DNA of 64,000 nucleotides. Source: Acetobacter indonesiensis (lineage in GTDB: Bacteria; Pseudomonadota; Alphaproteobacteria; Acetobacterales; Acetobacteraceae). Position numbers and translations under genes: made by a program. The stretch is from NCBI RefSeq assembly GCF_000963945.1, contig NZ_BAMW01000015.1, positions 186,001-250,000 of the forward strand, in the 5' to 3' direction. The notes under the pieces are model-generated. The model made no database searches. It was not told the DNA's origin and was given only the letters and a program-made list of their open reading frames with translations. This document shows, one piece after another, positions 1-9,839 of this stretch (the stretch's first letter is position 1; every line of letters starts with the position of its first letter).

Positions 1-2579
1 CGCACCGCACTCAGGGGCTGTTTGGTCTGGCTGTAGAAAAGATCATTCGCCTCCAGATCAATAACCCATGCGTTCCCGGGTGGTCCATGAATGGTGCCTG
101 TTGCGGCCTCTGGCACATGGTACCCGGCACTGGCTGGCTTTTTGGGGGCTGTCGGGTCGCCTTCCATCAAGGGAGCTAAATCAAGTGTATCGGCATAAAC
201 ACCGACGCGGATGGTTTTGTCCTTGGCGGCATAAGGCAGGATAAGGTTGGCATGGCCGGAAGACCGATCAATACGGAACGAGGATATCACCAGTTCAGGC
301 GGCCGGTTAGGGCGTATCTGGGCTTGTCCCCGGACGTCCAGATTGGGGCCTGTCGCCAGAATTTTGTTTACGGCGGTAATGTGCCCGTCCTGCATGGCTA
401 GTTGAGCAGACACCTGTGCGGGCCGCCCCGCCGCCTTGTGCCAAAGCGGGATAAGAATTTTGGCAGGCGTCAGGTTCAGGTTGAGGTCAACATTGCCCTG
501 ATTGTTGGCCAGACGGGTATAGTCAGTCTGAAGGTCTGCGCTGCCGTAGAAATGGTCACCCACCGCAAACCCGGCGGCAGTAGCCGATGCCGGGGTAATA
601 TGCGTCAGAACGTGGGCTTTTTCAGCCACCTGCGTCGGGGCCAGAGACCGGAAATCCATAAAATATGTCACGTCAGAGGACAGACCGCTAAGCAGGGCAT
701 GGCCCTTCACGTTCAGGTTCTGTGTCGTGGCGTCTATTTGAATCCGGCCATCCGTAATAGCGCGCCCCATGACAACATTGCCCAGATAGGTGCGCGTTAA
801 ATCTGCATGGGCATTGATGGTCATCTGATCCGTGGTGACATCACTTTCCAGAGGTAATGTCAGGGAGAGATCAAGCACTGCATTGCCTGATGGCTTGGTG
901 AAGCTGATAGGGTGGCGTGACAGCAAATGAAGCCGTGGTTCTGCCAGTAAAGCCAGAACATCGCGCAGGTTACCGCGCAGGGCTGTCTTGATTGTCCCGT
1001 CCTGATCTTTCTTGCTTAGGCCCGTAATCAGCATGGAGCCGGGGCCAGCCTCAATGCGGCCCGTGCCAGTTGCCCCCACGTTCTTGTCCGCACGGTCAAC
1101 CAGTTGGTAACCGTGGTCAAATGTGATGGTGAGCGTATCCAGCCCATCTATTCCCAGATGGGCATCAAGCCCATGCAAGGGGGAGACCGGGCGCAACCAA
1201 TGCACGGTCAGGCCCGTGGCATCGACCCCGCCTGTGGCCCCCGTAACCTGAATGCCATTCCAGCCTGTGCTGCTGTGCGCTGTGACACCAACATGCAGCC
1301 CGTGGGCAATCCCTTCCGTGATGTTGGTTTTGACCCACTTCCGTCCGCCTTTGGCTGCTTTTTCAGGCCAGAACTGACTGATATTGGCAAAATCGACCTG
1401 CGGAATATCCACACTGGCCTGACCGGAAAGAGCCTGTGGGCTGAACAGGTCAGACGCATGCAGGCTGCCACTGGCCTGAACGGTTATTCCGGCAGACGGC
1501 GTATCAGGCTGGTCTGGGTCAAGCAGATCAAGTTGCAGAGTTTTGAGCGTAATGGTCGCGGGAATATGCGTGGCGGAGGCATGATTCAGGTCAAGATGCA
1601 CACCAGCCGTGCCGTGGTTCAGGAGATAGTGTGACCCGGCAGCATCAAACGCTCCCTTCCCAATATCGGCCAGAAGGTCCATCCCTTGTGGCAAAAGCCA
1701 GCCGCTATGGCTGGCAGGCGCAAAGACTGTATCAGTCTGTAAACTGATAATGTTGGTTATCGGTTTTAGTGCAGGTGCCAGACTGCCAAAAGCTGCCGGT
1801 TGAGTAGGGGCTACGGCAAGATGCCACGTTACGGTATTGTTTGGGGTTTGCGTCCCTTCGGCTTTCAGGTCCAGCCGCGCGGCGTCACTTTGTGTGCCAA
1901 CAATACTGAGCACGACTGAACCCGTAAAACCGTTCTTGCCCGCCAGGGGCACCAGATTCAGATTGCCTTCAAACGGCGAGGCGACCCATTGCGTGCCAGT
2001 GAGTTGGTCATTGACCGTGACTTCGGCATTGTGGATGCGCAGACGCTGTAGGCCGAGGGTATCAAGCCCTTCCTTACTGGTGTCTTGATGTTTGGGGGAC
2101 GTTGCATCGGTATCTAATCCGATGCTGCCATCTTTTCGGCGGCGCAGGGCCAGATGCGCCCCTTCAAGTTCAACCGTGTGCAGGGAAAGAGTGCCGTGCG
2201 CCAGCGCCAGTGGGTCAAGCGTAACGCGGGCCTGCCGAATGGTATCGGGTGCGGATGCCGCGGGTTTGAGGATACGCAGATCATGCAAATCAAGCATGAC
2301 GGGCGTGCTTAACCCGTCCCGCAGACCGTTCCAGCGGAGTTCGGCCCTGCCGAGCGTCAACTGCGCTGCTGGTGGCTGTCCTTTTGCGCCCTGCATGACG
2401 GTTACGGGCAGAAACGGCCGGGCCAGAGGCATAATATTGACGGGGCCAAACATCATGCGCACCAGCAGGGCGGCAACGCACAGCATGGGCACAAGCAGCA
2501 CCGCAAACGCCAGAACTGTCAAAATACGTAACGCCCGCTTATGCAGCGGGCGCGGCAGGTCTTGACCTGTGGAAGTCAA
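1..2579 (-). CDS. AsmA/YhdP-like (DUF3971-type) envelope protein, partial
   Basis: One open frame runs from a TTG at 2579 off the left edge, giving about 859 residues without the C-terminus. The N-terminus has a short basic segment followed by one hydrophobic helix (about residues 12-32, containing LTVLAFAVLLVPMLC). The rest is long, beta-rich, repetitive sequence typical of the AsmA/YhdP superfamily, for example VTLDPLALAHGTLSLHTVEL. In E. coli these inner-membrane-anchored periplasmic bridges (YhdP, TamB, YdbH) are linked to phospholipid transport to the outer membrane. I infer a related role here. I see no ATG upstream in this frame before the divergent glnE gene, and the first internal Met lies inside the membrane helix, so TTG at 2579 is the best start. 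The gap to glnE is only 38 bp, so the two divergent promoters must overlap the opposite genes. Confidence 0.8.
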   Translation of the reverse strand, partial: MTSTGQDLPRPLHKRALRILTVLAFAVLLVPMLCVAALLVRMMFGPVNIMPLARPFLPVTVMQGAKGQPPAAQLTLGRAELRWNGLRDGLSTPVMLDLHDLRILKPAASAPDTIRQARVTLDPLALAHGTLSLHTVELEGAHLALRRRKDGSIGLDTDATSPKHQDTSKEGLDTLGLQRLRIHNAEVTVNDQLTGTQWVASPFEGNLNLVPLAGKNGFTGSVVLSIVGTQSDAARLDLKAEGTQTPNNTVTWHLAVAPTQPAAFGSLAPALKPITNIISLQTDTVFAPASHSGWLLPQGMDLLADIGKGAFDAAGSHYLLNHGTAGVHLDLNHASATHIPATITLKTLQLDLLDPDQPDTPSAGITVQASGSLHASDLFSPQALSGQASVDIPQVDFANISQFWPEKAAKGGRKWVKTNITEGIAHGLHVGVTAHSSTGWNGIQVTGATGGVDATGLTVHWLRPVSPLHGLDAHLGIDGLDTLTITFDHGYQLVDRADKNVGATGTGRIEAGPGSMLITGLSKKDQDGTIKTALRGNLRDVLALLAEPRLHLLSRHPISFTKPSGNAVLDLSLTLPLESDVTTDQMTINAHADLTRTYLGNVVMGRAITDGRIQIDATTQNLNVKGHALLSGLSSDVTYFMDFRSLAPTQVAEKAHVLTHITPASATAAGFAVGDHFYGSADLQTDYTRLANNQGNVDLNLNLTPAKILIPLWHKAAGRPAQVSAQLAMQDGHITAVNKILATGPNLDVRGQAQIRPNRPPELVISSFRIDRSSGHANLILPYAAKDKTIRVGVYADTLDLAPLMEGDPTAPKKPASAGYHVPEAATGTIHGPPGNAWVIDLEANDLFYSQTKQPLSAV

Positions 2580-2617
2580 CGCAGCAACCCTTCGTCCTTC
2601 ACCATGATGGTCAAACC

Positions 2618-5600
2618 ATGACGCCTGTTATTCAATCTCTGTTCAAAGATGTTCGTGAGCCTCGGGGTGGCCGTCGCACGCGTGTCTGGCCCGATGCCTG
2701 TTGGCCGGTGGCGGCCGACACGCAGGCGGCGCGTAATTTTGAGGAGGATATAAAGCAGGCCCTCTGTGGGGTGGGGCTTCAGGCGGTGCTTGATCTGCCG
2801 GGGGCCATGGGGCTGGTCGATTGTCTTGGTGGTAACAGCCCGTATCTGTGTGATCTGGCGCGGCAAGATCCGTGTTCCTTTGCCGCGTTGTTGCAGAAGG
2901 GGCCCGAGGCCTGCGCCAAAGACGCGTTTGCGGCGTTGGCCGAGTGTGACATTACATCTGGGCGAGACTATGTTGCCGCCACCCTGCGGCAGGCCAAAAA
3001 AAACGTGGCCCTGCTGTGCGCCGTGGCTGATCTGGGCGGTTTCTGGCCGCTGGAGGACGTAACGCAGGCTCTCAGCCGTTTGGCTGAAAGCGCGTTGGAG
3101 GTCGCAGTCAGGCATCTGTTATGGGTCGCCCATCAATCCGGTCAGCTTCAGTTACGTGACCCCAAACGCCCGACATACGGCAGTGGTTTTTTTGTTCTGG
3201 CAATGGGAAAGCTCGGGGCACGGGAACTGAATTTCTCCTCCGATATTGATCTGATGGTGCTATATGACCCGTCGGTTCACAAGCAGCCAGACGCTGTGCG
3301 GCGTGTGTTCATTCGTATGACTAGCGATCTTGTGAGCCTCATGGAAGCGCGGGATGCGAATGGCTACGTTTTCCGAACGGATCTGCGGCTACGGCCAGAC
3401 CCATCGTCAACCCCCGCCGCCGTGTCCGTTCAGGCCGCAATTCTGTATTATGAAAGCCTAGGCCAGACGTGGGAACGCGCCGCCATGATCAAGGCGCGCC
3501 CTGTGGCGGGAGACCTGAAGGTCGGGCGTGATTTTCTAGCAGCTATCCGCCCGTTTGTGTGGCGGCGGCACCTCGATTTTGCCCTGATTGACGATATCCA
3601 CACCATGAAGGCGCGGATTGACCGCTACCGAAATGTCGGCCGTACCGGGTTGGCCGATATGCCTGATAGTGTGCTGGCAGACCCGCAGGCCAGTATGCAG
3701 TGGCTGTTGGGCCATAATCTGAAACTGGGGCAGGGTGGTATTCGGGAAATTGAATTCATTGCCCAGGCCATGCAGTTGGTGTGGGGCGGCCGGGTACCCG
3801 CCTTGCGTGAAAAAACGACGTTTGGCGCGCTGAAAAAACTGGTGGGTTCCGCTTATATCCCGCGTGAGGAAGCGGAGATTCTGGCGCGCACTTATCGGCT
3901 GCTGCGTGATGCCGAACACCGTTTACAGATGCGGGCAGACCACCAGACCCATTCTCTGCCAGATCAGGCGGAGGCATTTCATGCCTTTGCCGTGTTCATG
4001 AATTACGCCGATGGTGAGGCACTGGCGCTTGATCTTCTGCCGCGTATGCGGGAGGCACGGCGGATTTTTGAGCGTCACTTTGTCAGTCAGCCTCAAGCCA
4101 CGGAAGACGCAGAAACTGCACTGCTTGCCGTAGCCCCTGACGATGACAATTCGCCAGCACTCCTTCAAAACCTTGGCTTTCCGGCAGAACAGGCTGTTGA
4201 GGCAGCGCAGGTTCTGGCCCGCTGGCAGGGACATAGTCTCCGGGCTTTGCGGTCCGAACGCGCACACGCATTGTTGCGGGTATTGTTGCCTGCGTTGCTG
4301 GCCAGTTTTGCGGCGCGCAGTCATCCTCTGGCGTGTTTGCGCCGCTTTGATGCCCTGCTTGCGCGCCAGCATGCAGGTGTGCAGCTTTTGTCGCTGTTTG
4401 AACGTAACCCGGCGCTGATTGACCGTATTGCGGCTCTGTTTGATGCCTCGGCGTTTCTGGCTGATCATCTGGCGGACAAACCCTCGGCCCTTGAAGGCTT
4501 GCTAGAGCCCGAACCCGAAGAAGGCCGCAACGTTCAAGCCCGCCTGCGCCAGTTGGCCGCCGAGGCTGAAAGCACGGAGCAACTGGTAACAGCCCTCCGT
4601 CCCTTGCTGCGAGGTGAGGAGTTTCGGTTGTCCGTTGCCGTGCTTGAAGCGCGCATGGGCGAGGACGAAGCCGAACGGGCCAGAACAGCCTTGGCCGATA
4701 CCATCATGATGGTGCTGAAGCTGGCGGTTGAGAAAGATCATATACGGCGGTATGGCCGCGTACCGGGCGGCGGTATGGCCGTTGTTGCCATGGGTAAGGC
4801 TGGGTCACGGGAAATGATGCCCGGATCAGACCTTGATCTGCTGCTGGTGTTCGACCACCCGGAAGAGGTGCAGGCAAGTGTTGTTCCGCAAACCCCACCC
4901 GCCCGAACACCGGAGGGCTTCCCGTTACCCGCTGCGCGGTCGGTTGCCGTGGCACAATATTATACCCGGTTGGCACATGCCTTTATTGGCGCTCTGACGG
5001 CCCCTGGCCCAGAAGGGCCGTTGTATGCTGTTGATATGCGACTTCGTCCTTCTGGCGCGGCGGGTCCGGTTGCTGTAGCGCGGCGTGCCTTCCTGAAATA
5101 TCACACCGAGGCGGCCTGGACGTGGGAACGCATGGCCTTAACGCGTGCCCGCATTATCAGTGCGCCAGCAACCCTGAAGCGTGCGTTGCAGGATGATCTG
5201 GGGCGTATTCTTGATGGCAAAATGTTGGCGCTGCCAGTTGCGGCTGCCACCCTGCTTGACGATGCCCGAATCATGCGGGCGCGTCTGGCGCGAGATCTCC
5301 CAGCCTCTAGCCCGTGGGACATCAAACGGCGTGTTGGTGGCCTTATGGAGGTCGAATTTATAGCGCAGAGTCTGCAACTGGTGGCAGCCAACAAAGCCGC
5401 ACGTGATACCTGCACGCGCAAGGCTTTGGCCCGGTTAGGCAAGGAAAAGCTGCTGCAAAAGGATGATGTTGCCCTTTTGCTAGAGGCAGATGCCCTGTGG
5501 CGACGCCTGCAATGCTTGCTGCGCCTGTTATGTGGGCCAGTGCCGCCGCTTGATCTGGAAAAAGAGTTGTCCCCTGCGGCTTTGACGATTCTGCTGCGCG

Positions 5601-5755
5601 CCATGAAAATGGATAATCTGGCGACGTTGCTGACTAGAACGTCTGCATTAGCCCAAGGCGTGCGAGCCTGTTTCACACGGCTGATTGGCCCGGTAGCGGA
5701 AGGGGATGCTTTTGCAGAAGTGCTGGTGGAAACACCCAGCAATGGAATGCTTTAA
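2618..5755 (+). CDS. glnE: Bifunctional glutamine synthetase adenylyltransferase / adenylyl-removing enzyme
   Basis: The 1045-residue protein has the duplicated nucleotidyltransferase layout of GlnE. The N-terminal (adenylyl-removing) half carries FSSDIDLMVLYD near residues 206-217. The C-terminal (adenylyltransferase) half carries PGSDLDLLLVFD near 734-745. Each motif is followed by the conserved RLRP element (DLRLRPDPS and DMRLRPSGA). GlnE adds or removes AMP on glutamine synthetase in response to PII and glutamine, so it controls nitrogen assimilation in the cytoplasm. The length is slightly above the roughly 950-1000 residues common in the family. No glnB or glnA is adjacent. The ATG at 2618 is the first start after the divergent AsmA-like gene. 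Confidence 0.95.
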   Translation: MTPVIQSLFKDVREPRGGRRTRVWPDACWPVAADTQAARNFEEDIKQALCGVGLQAVLDLPGAMGLVDCLGGNSPYLCDLARQDPCSFAALLQKGPEACAKDAFAALAECDITSGRDYVAATLRQAKKNVALLCAVADLGGFWPLEDVTQALSRLAESALEVAVRHLLWVAHQSGQLQLRDPKRPTYGSGFFVLAMGKLGARELNFSSDIDLMVLYDPSVHKQPDAVRRVFIRMTSDLVSLMEARDANGYVFRTDLRLRPDPSSTPAAVSVQAAILYYESLGQTWERAAMIKARPVAGDLKVGRDFLAAIRPFVWRRHLDFALIDDIHTMKARIDRYRNVGRTGLADMPDSVLADPQASMQWLLGHNLKLGQGGIREIEFIAQAMQLVWGGRVPALREKTTFGALKKLVGSAYIPREEAEILARTYRLLRDAEHRLQMRADHQTHSLPDQAEAFHAFAVFMNYADGEALALDLLPRMREARRIFERHFVSQPQATEDAETALLAVAPDDDNSPALLQNLGFPAEQAVEAAQVLARWQGHSLRALRSERAHALLRVLLPALLASFAARSHPLACLRRFDALLARQHAGVQLLSLFERNPALIDRIAALFDASAFLADHLADKPSALEGLLEPEPEEGRNVQARLRQLAAEAESTEQLVTALRPLLRGEEFRLSVAVLEARMGEDEAERARTALADTIMMVLKLAVEKDHIRRYGRVPGGGMAVVAMGKAGSREMMPGSDLDLLLVFDHPEEVQASVVPQTPPARTPEGFPLPAARSVAVAQYYTRLAHAFIGALTAPGPEGPLYAVDMRLRPSGAAGPVAVARRAFLKYHTEAAWTWERMALTRARIISAPATLKRALQDDLGRILDGKMLALPVAAATLLDDARIMRARLARDLPASSPWDIKRRVGGLMEVEFIAQSLQLVAANKAARDTCTRKALARLGKEKLLQKDDVALLLEADALWRRLQCLLRLLCGPVPPLDLEKELSPAALTILLRAMKMDNLATLLTRTSALAQGVRACFTRLIGPVAEGDAFAEVLVETPSNGML

Positions 5756-5937
5756 CATACAGCACGTAAACACGCCGTGCAGGTTGATCTTGCGCGTTTC
5801 AAGATAGGACGCGTGACTGCGGGATCATGGGTACATGGTCAGTGGACGAATGGCCTCTTTGTGTCTTCCGGTCACAGTTCTGCGCGGCTACGGTTAATGG
5901 CAGTTTTTGTTTGATTTTACAGAAGGGAGCTTAAAGC

Positions 5938-6414
5938 ATGGCTGAAAAACAGGTTTTGCAGGAAGGCGATGTCGCCCCGGATTTTTCAATGCCCGCCAGT
6001 CGGGACCGTCATGTCAGCCTGACTGATCTGAAGGGAAAGCCCTTCGTGCTGTATTTCTACCCGAAGGCGGATACACCGGGCTGCACCAAGGAAGCCTGCG
6101 GATTTAATGAGTCATTGAAACAGTTTGAAGGGGCCGGGTTAACCGTTATCGGCGTCTCCCGTGATCCGGTTAAAAAACTGGATGCCTTTGCTGATAAATA
6201 TGATCTGACTTTTCCGCTTGCCTCTGACGATACCGGTGCCGTGACGGAGGCGTACGGTGTGTGGGGTGAAAAATCGCTCTACGGTAAAACCTATATGGGC
6301 ATTGACCGCACAACCTTTCTGGTAGGCGCTGACGGCAAGATTGCCCGCATCTGGCATAAGGTCAAAGTGCCAGGGCATATTGAGGCCGTGCTTGAAGCCA
6401 CCCAGAAACTATAA
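5938..6414 (+). CDS. bcp: Thioredoxin-dependent thiol peroxidase (BCP/PrxQ peroxiredoxin)
   Basis: This is a 158-residue peroxiredoxin of the bacterioferritin-comigratory-protein group, the usual length. The motif ADTPGCTKEACGF places the peroxidatic cysteine at Cys49 and the probable resolving cysteine at Cys54, the atypical 2-Cys arrangement of PrxQ. It reduces hydrogen peroxide and organic hydroperoxides in the cytoplasm using thioredoxin. An AGAAGGGAG ribosome binding site lies before the ATG. The gene follows glnE after 182 bp in which I see no other gene, and it ends just before a strong terminator, so it is probably transcribed alone. Confidence 0.95.
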   Translation: MAEKQVLQEGDVAPDFSMPASRDRHVSLTDLKGKPFVLYFYPKADTPGCTKEACGFNESLKQFEGAGLTVIGVSRDPVKKLDAFADKYDLTFPLASDDTGAVTEAYGVWGEKSLYGKTYMGIDRTTFLVGADGKIARIWHKVKVPGHIEAVLEATQKL

Positions 6415-6421
6415 CACCAAT

Positions 6422-6458
6422 AAAACAAACCCCGCCGTGAAGCGGGGTTTGCCTTTTG
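6422..6458. terminator. Bidirectional intrinsic terminator between bcp and the Gly/His/Pro protein
   Basis: A 10-bp perfect stem (CAAACCCCGC / GCGGGGTTTG, positions 6426-6435 and 6442-6451) with a 6-nt loop is flanked by CCTTTT on the plus strand and by TTTTA on the minus strand. It can end both the bcp transcript and the convergent minus-strand gene. Confidence 0.85.
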
Positions 6459-6486
6459 TGACGCTAAGCAGACTAATCAGCGCGCG

Positions 6487-6882
6487 TTACCAGCCAGAAT
6501 AATAGGCTCCAGGTGCGCTATAGTAATAACCTGGTGCCGGGGCCACTGGTACCGCCGGAACCGCATAAACCGGCGGTGGGGGCGGGGGTGGCGGCGCATA
6601 AGCGACAGGGGGCGGGGCTGCGTAACCACCCACGGCGGCACCTGCCAGAGCCCCAACAGCCAGGCCGCCAATCAGGGCACCCGCTATGGCACCACCATTA
6701 CCGCCTCTATGCCAGTGGCGTGGCCCACCGCCCCAGTAACCGCCGCGCGGTCCGGGCGGGCCACCCCAATGCGGCCCACCACCCCAGTGGGGGCCGGGGT
6801 GTGCTTCAGCTGCTGGAACAGTTGCCAGCGCCGTACCAGCGATAATAGGCAGAGCAAGAAGAAGTTTAGTCATACGGCGCAT
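6487..6882 (-). CDS. Small exported Gly/His/Trp- and Pro-rich protein
   Basis: I do not recognise this 131-residue protein as a named gene. It begins with a classical signal peptide (MRRMTKLLLALPIIAG, with a likely cut after AEA near residue 27). A His/Gly/Trp-rich segment follows (HPGPHWGGGPHWGG), then a Gly/Ala hydrophobic stretch of glycine-zipper type (about 65-88), an eight-proline run, and a tyrosine-rich tail ending in GAYYSGW. The start is secure, because TAAGGAGG lies 8 nt before the ATG at 6882. A surface or periplasmic structural or metal-handling role is possible from composition alone, but no function can be assigned. It ends next to the shared terminator with bcp. Confidence 0.8.
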   Translation of the reverse strand: MRRMTKLLLALPIIAGTALATVPAAEAHPGPHWGGGPHWGGPPGPRGGYWGGGPRHWHRGGNGGAIAGALIGGLAVGALAGAAVGGYAAPPPVAYAPPPPPPPPVYAVPAVPVAPAPGYYYSAPGAYYSGW

Positions 6883-6968
6883 GATACATGCCTCCTTAAA
6901 ACAGGAAGGGAGTGTCGAAGCACCCCGCTTCTATGACTTCAAGTAACGAACCTGCTCATGGCAATTTC

Positions 6969-6990
6969 AAGGCCCATTGTGGGCCTTTTT
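6969..6990. terminator. Hairpin with T-tract between the exported protein and the KgtP-like gene
   Basis: An 8-bp stem (AAGGCCCA / TGGGCCTT) with a 3-nt loop is followed on the plus strand by TTTTGGCC. No plus-strand gene ends here. The minus-strand transporter stops at 7019 and would read into the stem, but its T-tract on that side is poor (TTGAAATT). It probably ends the transporter transcript. Confidence 0.5.
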
Positions 6991-7018
6991 GGCCTTTTCC
7001 TAAAATAATCGTAATGTT

Positions 7019-8299
7019 TTATTGGGCGGATACGTTGTTTTCTTCACTGATTTTATCGGTTTTACGCAGGGTTAGAACCGTAATCAGGGTGACAGCCGCA
7101 CAAGCCGAAACATAATAGGCAAACCAGATATCGTGCCCGGCCTGACGGCACCACAGCGCAATATATTCGGTCGTGCCGCCGAAAATCGAGACGGTGACGG
7201 CATAGGGCAATGCGACCCCCAGCGCCCGCACCTGCGTGGGGAATAGTTCTGCTTTCACAATGGCGTTAATGGAAGTGTAACCCGAGGCAATAAACAGTGC
7301 CCCGGTTATCAACCCAAATGCGGCCCATGGGGAACTGACACCTGACAGCATGGTCAGCAAAGGCACTGTGCCCAAAGATGCCAGAACCCCAAAATATAGC
7401 AGCAGTGGCTTGCGTCCAATGCGGTCAGACAACGCACCAAATGCAGGCTGCATCAGGGCAAAGGCCAGCAGAGAAGCAGAGGACACGAGCGTTGCGGTGT
7501 CTTTGGGAAAGCCCAGCGTGTTAGCAAGGTATTTCTGCATATAAATGGTGTAGGTGTAGAACACCACGGTGCCACCCAGCGTCATGCCGCAAACGGTCAG
7601 GACCGAGCGTTTATGCTGAAGCAGAACAGCCAGACCGCCTTTTTCCTGTTTTTCGTGGCTGCGTTCAAAGCGTTCGCTTTCCTGCATCTGTCGACGGAGC
7701 CAGAAAATCAGCACGGCCCCCAGCGCGCCCAGCAGGAAGGGCACACGCCAGCCCCATGACTCAATCTGCTGTGGGGTCAGGAAGACATATTGCATCAGCA
7801 GCAGGATAACCAGTGCCAGCAACTGCCCCATCACCAGTGTGACGTACAGAAACCCTGACCAGAAACCACGATTATGCGGGTCTGACATTTCAGCCAGATA
7901 GGTGGCAGAGGCCCCATATTCGCCGCCCAGACTTAATCCTTGCACAAGACGGGCTAACAGCAGCACGGCAGGTGCCAGTAATCCAATTTGCGAATAGGTC
8001 GGGCAGACCGCAATGGCCAGAGACCCCAGACACATGGCGGTAACGGAAATGGTCAGTGCGGCACGGCGGCCATAACGGTCTGCGGCAGCGCCAAGAAGCC
8101 ACCCGCCAATGGGCCGCATGAAAAAGCCAACAGCAAAAATGGCAGCAGCGTTCAGAAGTTCTGCGGTTTCATTGCCACGGGGAAAAAAAGCATGCGCGAA
8201 ATAAATGGTGAAAGATGAGTAAACATACCAGTCATAATATTCCAGCAGGTTTCCGGCAGATCCTGCCAGAATACCACGAAGACGCTGCGCCGTGGTCAT
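7019..8299 (-). CDS. MFS transporter, metabolite:H+ symporter family (KgtP/citrate-like)
   Basis: The 426-residue protein has about 12 membrane helices and the features of the metabolite:H+ symporter (MHS) group. The N-terminus carries GNLLEYYDWYVYSSF, followed by GFFMRPIGGWLLGAAADRYGRR, whose second half is the MFS loop 2-3 signature. These permeases import dicarboxylates, tricarboxylates or osmolytes such as 2-oxoglutarate, citrate or proline betaine, driven by protons. The exact substrate cannot be read from the sequence. CAGGAGAACC precedes the ATG. It lies 76 bp downstream of a DctA-like gene on the same strand, which suggests a shared organic-acid uptake transcript. Confidence 0.85.
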   Translation of the reverse strand: MTTAQRLRGILAGSAGNLLEYYDWYVYSSFTIYFAHAFFPRGNETAELLNAAAIFAVGFFMRPIGGWLLGAAADRYGRRAALTISVTAMCLGSLAIAVCPTYSQIGLLAPAVLLLARLVQGLSLGGEYGASATYLAEMSDPHNRGFWSGFLYVTLVMGQLLALVILLLMQYVFLTPQQIESWGWRVPFLLGALGAVLIFWLRRQMQESERFERSHEKQEKGGLAVLLQHKRSVLTVCGMTLGGTVVFYTYTIYMQKYLANTLGFPKDTATLVSSASLLAFALMQPAFGALSDRIGRKPLLLYFGVLASLGTVPLLTMLSGVSSPWAAFGLITGALFIASGYTSINAIVKAELFPTQVRALGVALPYAVTVSIFGGTTEYIALWCRQAGHDIWFAYYVSACAAVTLITVLTLRKTDKISEENNVSAQ

Positions 8300-8375
8300 T
8301 CCGGTTCTCCTGTTATTTTGAATGCTTAAGCGGCTTCTGGCGCAGAAGTTTCAGGGATGATTTTTATGTGAAGGC

Positions 8376-9665
8376 TCAGCTTTCTACCGACGATTTTTTA
8401 TCAAGCGCCGCATGAAGCTGAACCGTATCAAGCGAGTTTTCCCAGCGCGAGACAACAATGGCGGCTACGGCATTCCCAACCAGATTGGTCAGTGACCGGC
8501 ATTCAGACATAAAGCGGTCAATACCCAGAATAAGCGCCATACCCGCTACCGGAACACTCGGCACAACGGAAAGCGTGGCCGCAAGCGTAATAAAGCCTGC
8601 GCCGGTAACACCGGCTGCCCCTTTTGAACTCACCATCGCTACCAGCAACAGGGCAACCTGTTCACCTAGGCTAAGATGCACGTCAGTTGCCTGTGCAATG
8701 AACAGGGCGGCCAACGTCATGTAAATATTGGTGCCATCCAGATTGAAGGAGTAGCCCATGGGAACAACCAGCCCCACCACACCTTGTGGACAGCCTGCAT
8801 TTTCAAGTTTGGTGATCAGGCCGGGCAGGGCAGATTCAGAAGAACTTGTGCCCAGAACAATCAGAAGTTCTTCCTTCAGGTAGCTGAGCAGTCGCAGAAT
8901 GCTGAAGCCCATCAGGCGCGTGATGGTGCCCAGAATGACACAGACAAACAGAATGGCCGTGACGTAGAAGGCAAGCACCAGTTCAAACAGGTGGCCGATA
9001 GACGCCACACCAAACTTACCAACAGTAAAGGCCATGGCACCGAATGCGCCGATCGGGGCTGCATACATAACCAGGCGCACCACGCCAAACACCAGCGACG
9101 TCAGGCTACGGAACAGGTCTAGGACTTTTTCCCCCGCAGTGCCCATTTGTGCCAGACTGATGCCAAACAGAATGGCCACCAGCAGCACCTGCAAAATCTC
9201 ACCCGATGTGAAGGCTCCCGCCGTTGTGGACGGGATGATGCGCATAAGGAATTCGGTGAACGAATGCGAATGGGCTTCTGTCACAAAGGATGCAACAGCC
9301 CCTGAATCCAGAGATTCCCGCTTGATGTGCAGACCCGCACCCGGCCGCACCACATTGGCGACAATCATGCCTAAAATCAGCGCAAGGGTAGAGAAGAACA
9401 GAAAATAGGTCATGGCCTTACCGGCCACACGTCCTGTCTGTTTCAGGTCGGCCATGCCTGCAATGCCAGTGCACACTGTCAGGAAAATGACCGGGGCAAT
9501 GACCATCTTGATCAGTTTGACAAAACCATCGCCCAGGGGGCGGAGGGACGCACCGATATTGGGGAAGAAATAGCCAACCAAAACGCCTGTAACAACGGCA
9601 ACAATAACCTGAAGATACAAGGATTTATGACGGGACGAGGAATGGGTCGGGCTAGGCAGGGACAC
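8376..9665 (-). CDS. dctA: Dicarboxylate/amino acid:cation symporter (DctA/GltP family)
   Basis: A 429-residue member of the DAACS family. Visible signatures are the N-terminal [20 protein letters not shown], the serine-rich re-entrant loop [14 protein letters not shown], and the C-terminal [20 protein letters not shown] with the substrate- and cation-binding NLDGT. The family moves C4-dicarboxylates or acidic amino acids with H+ or Na+. The close match to DctA favours succinate, fumarate and malate. The start appears to be GTG at 9665, with AGGAAA about 10 nt upstream. The MHS transporter downstream probably belongs to the same transcript. Confidence 0.9.
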   Translation of the reverse strand: MSLPSPTHSSSRHKSLYLQVIVAVVTGVLVGYFFPNIGASLRPLGDGFVKLIKMVIAPVIFLTVCTGIAGMADLKQTGRVAGKAMTYFLFFSTLALILGMIVANVVRPGAGLHIKRESLDSGAVASFVTEAHSHSFTEFLMRIIPSTTAGAFTSGEILQVLLVAILFGISLAQMGTAGEKVLDLFRSLTSLVFGVVRLVMYAAPIGAFGAMAFTVGKFGVASIGHLFELVLAFYVTAILFVCVILGTITRLMGFSILRLLSYLKEELLIVLGTSSSESALPGLITKLENAGCPQGVVGLVVPMGYSFNLDGTNIYMTLAALFIAQATDVHLSLGEQVALLLVAMVSSKGAAGVTGAGFITLAATLSVVPSVPVAGMALILGIDRFMSECRSLTNLVGNAVAAIVVSRWENSLDTVQLHAALDKKSSVES

Positions 9666-9839
9666 GCGGAAGGTTTCCTGTTTTGTTCGTTATTCTTATA
9701 AAGACGTTATCTGCGCGGTAAAAAGCTTAACACCTATTTTTACGCGGTGTCATTGCATTGTCGTGATAATGGAAAGTGATGGGTGTTCAACTGTTGCATG
9801 CAAGCCTCTTTTTTAAGCAGACGCTAAGGAAAACAGCCC

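Noticed and set aside
402-2565. Several plus-strand open frames over the AsmA-like gene
   Set aside because: The minus-strand frame is continuous, has a membrane anchor and family-like sequence. The plus-strand frames are fragmentary.
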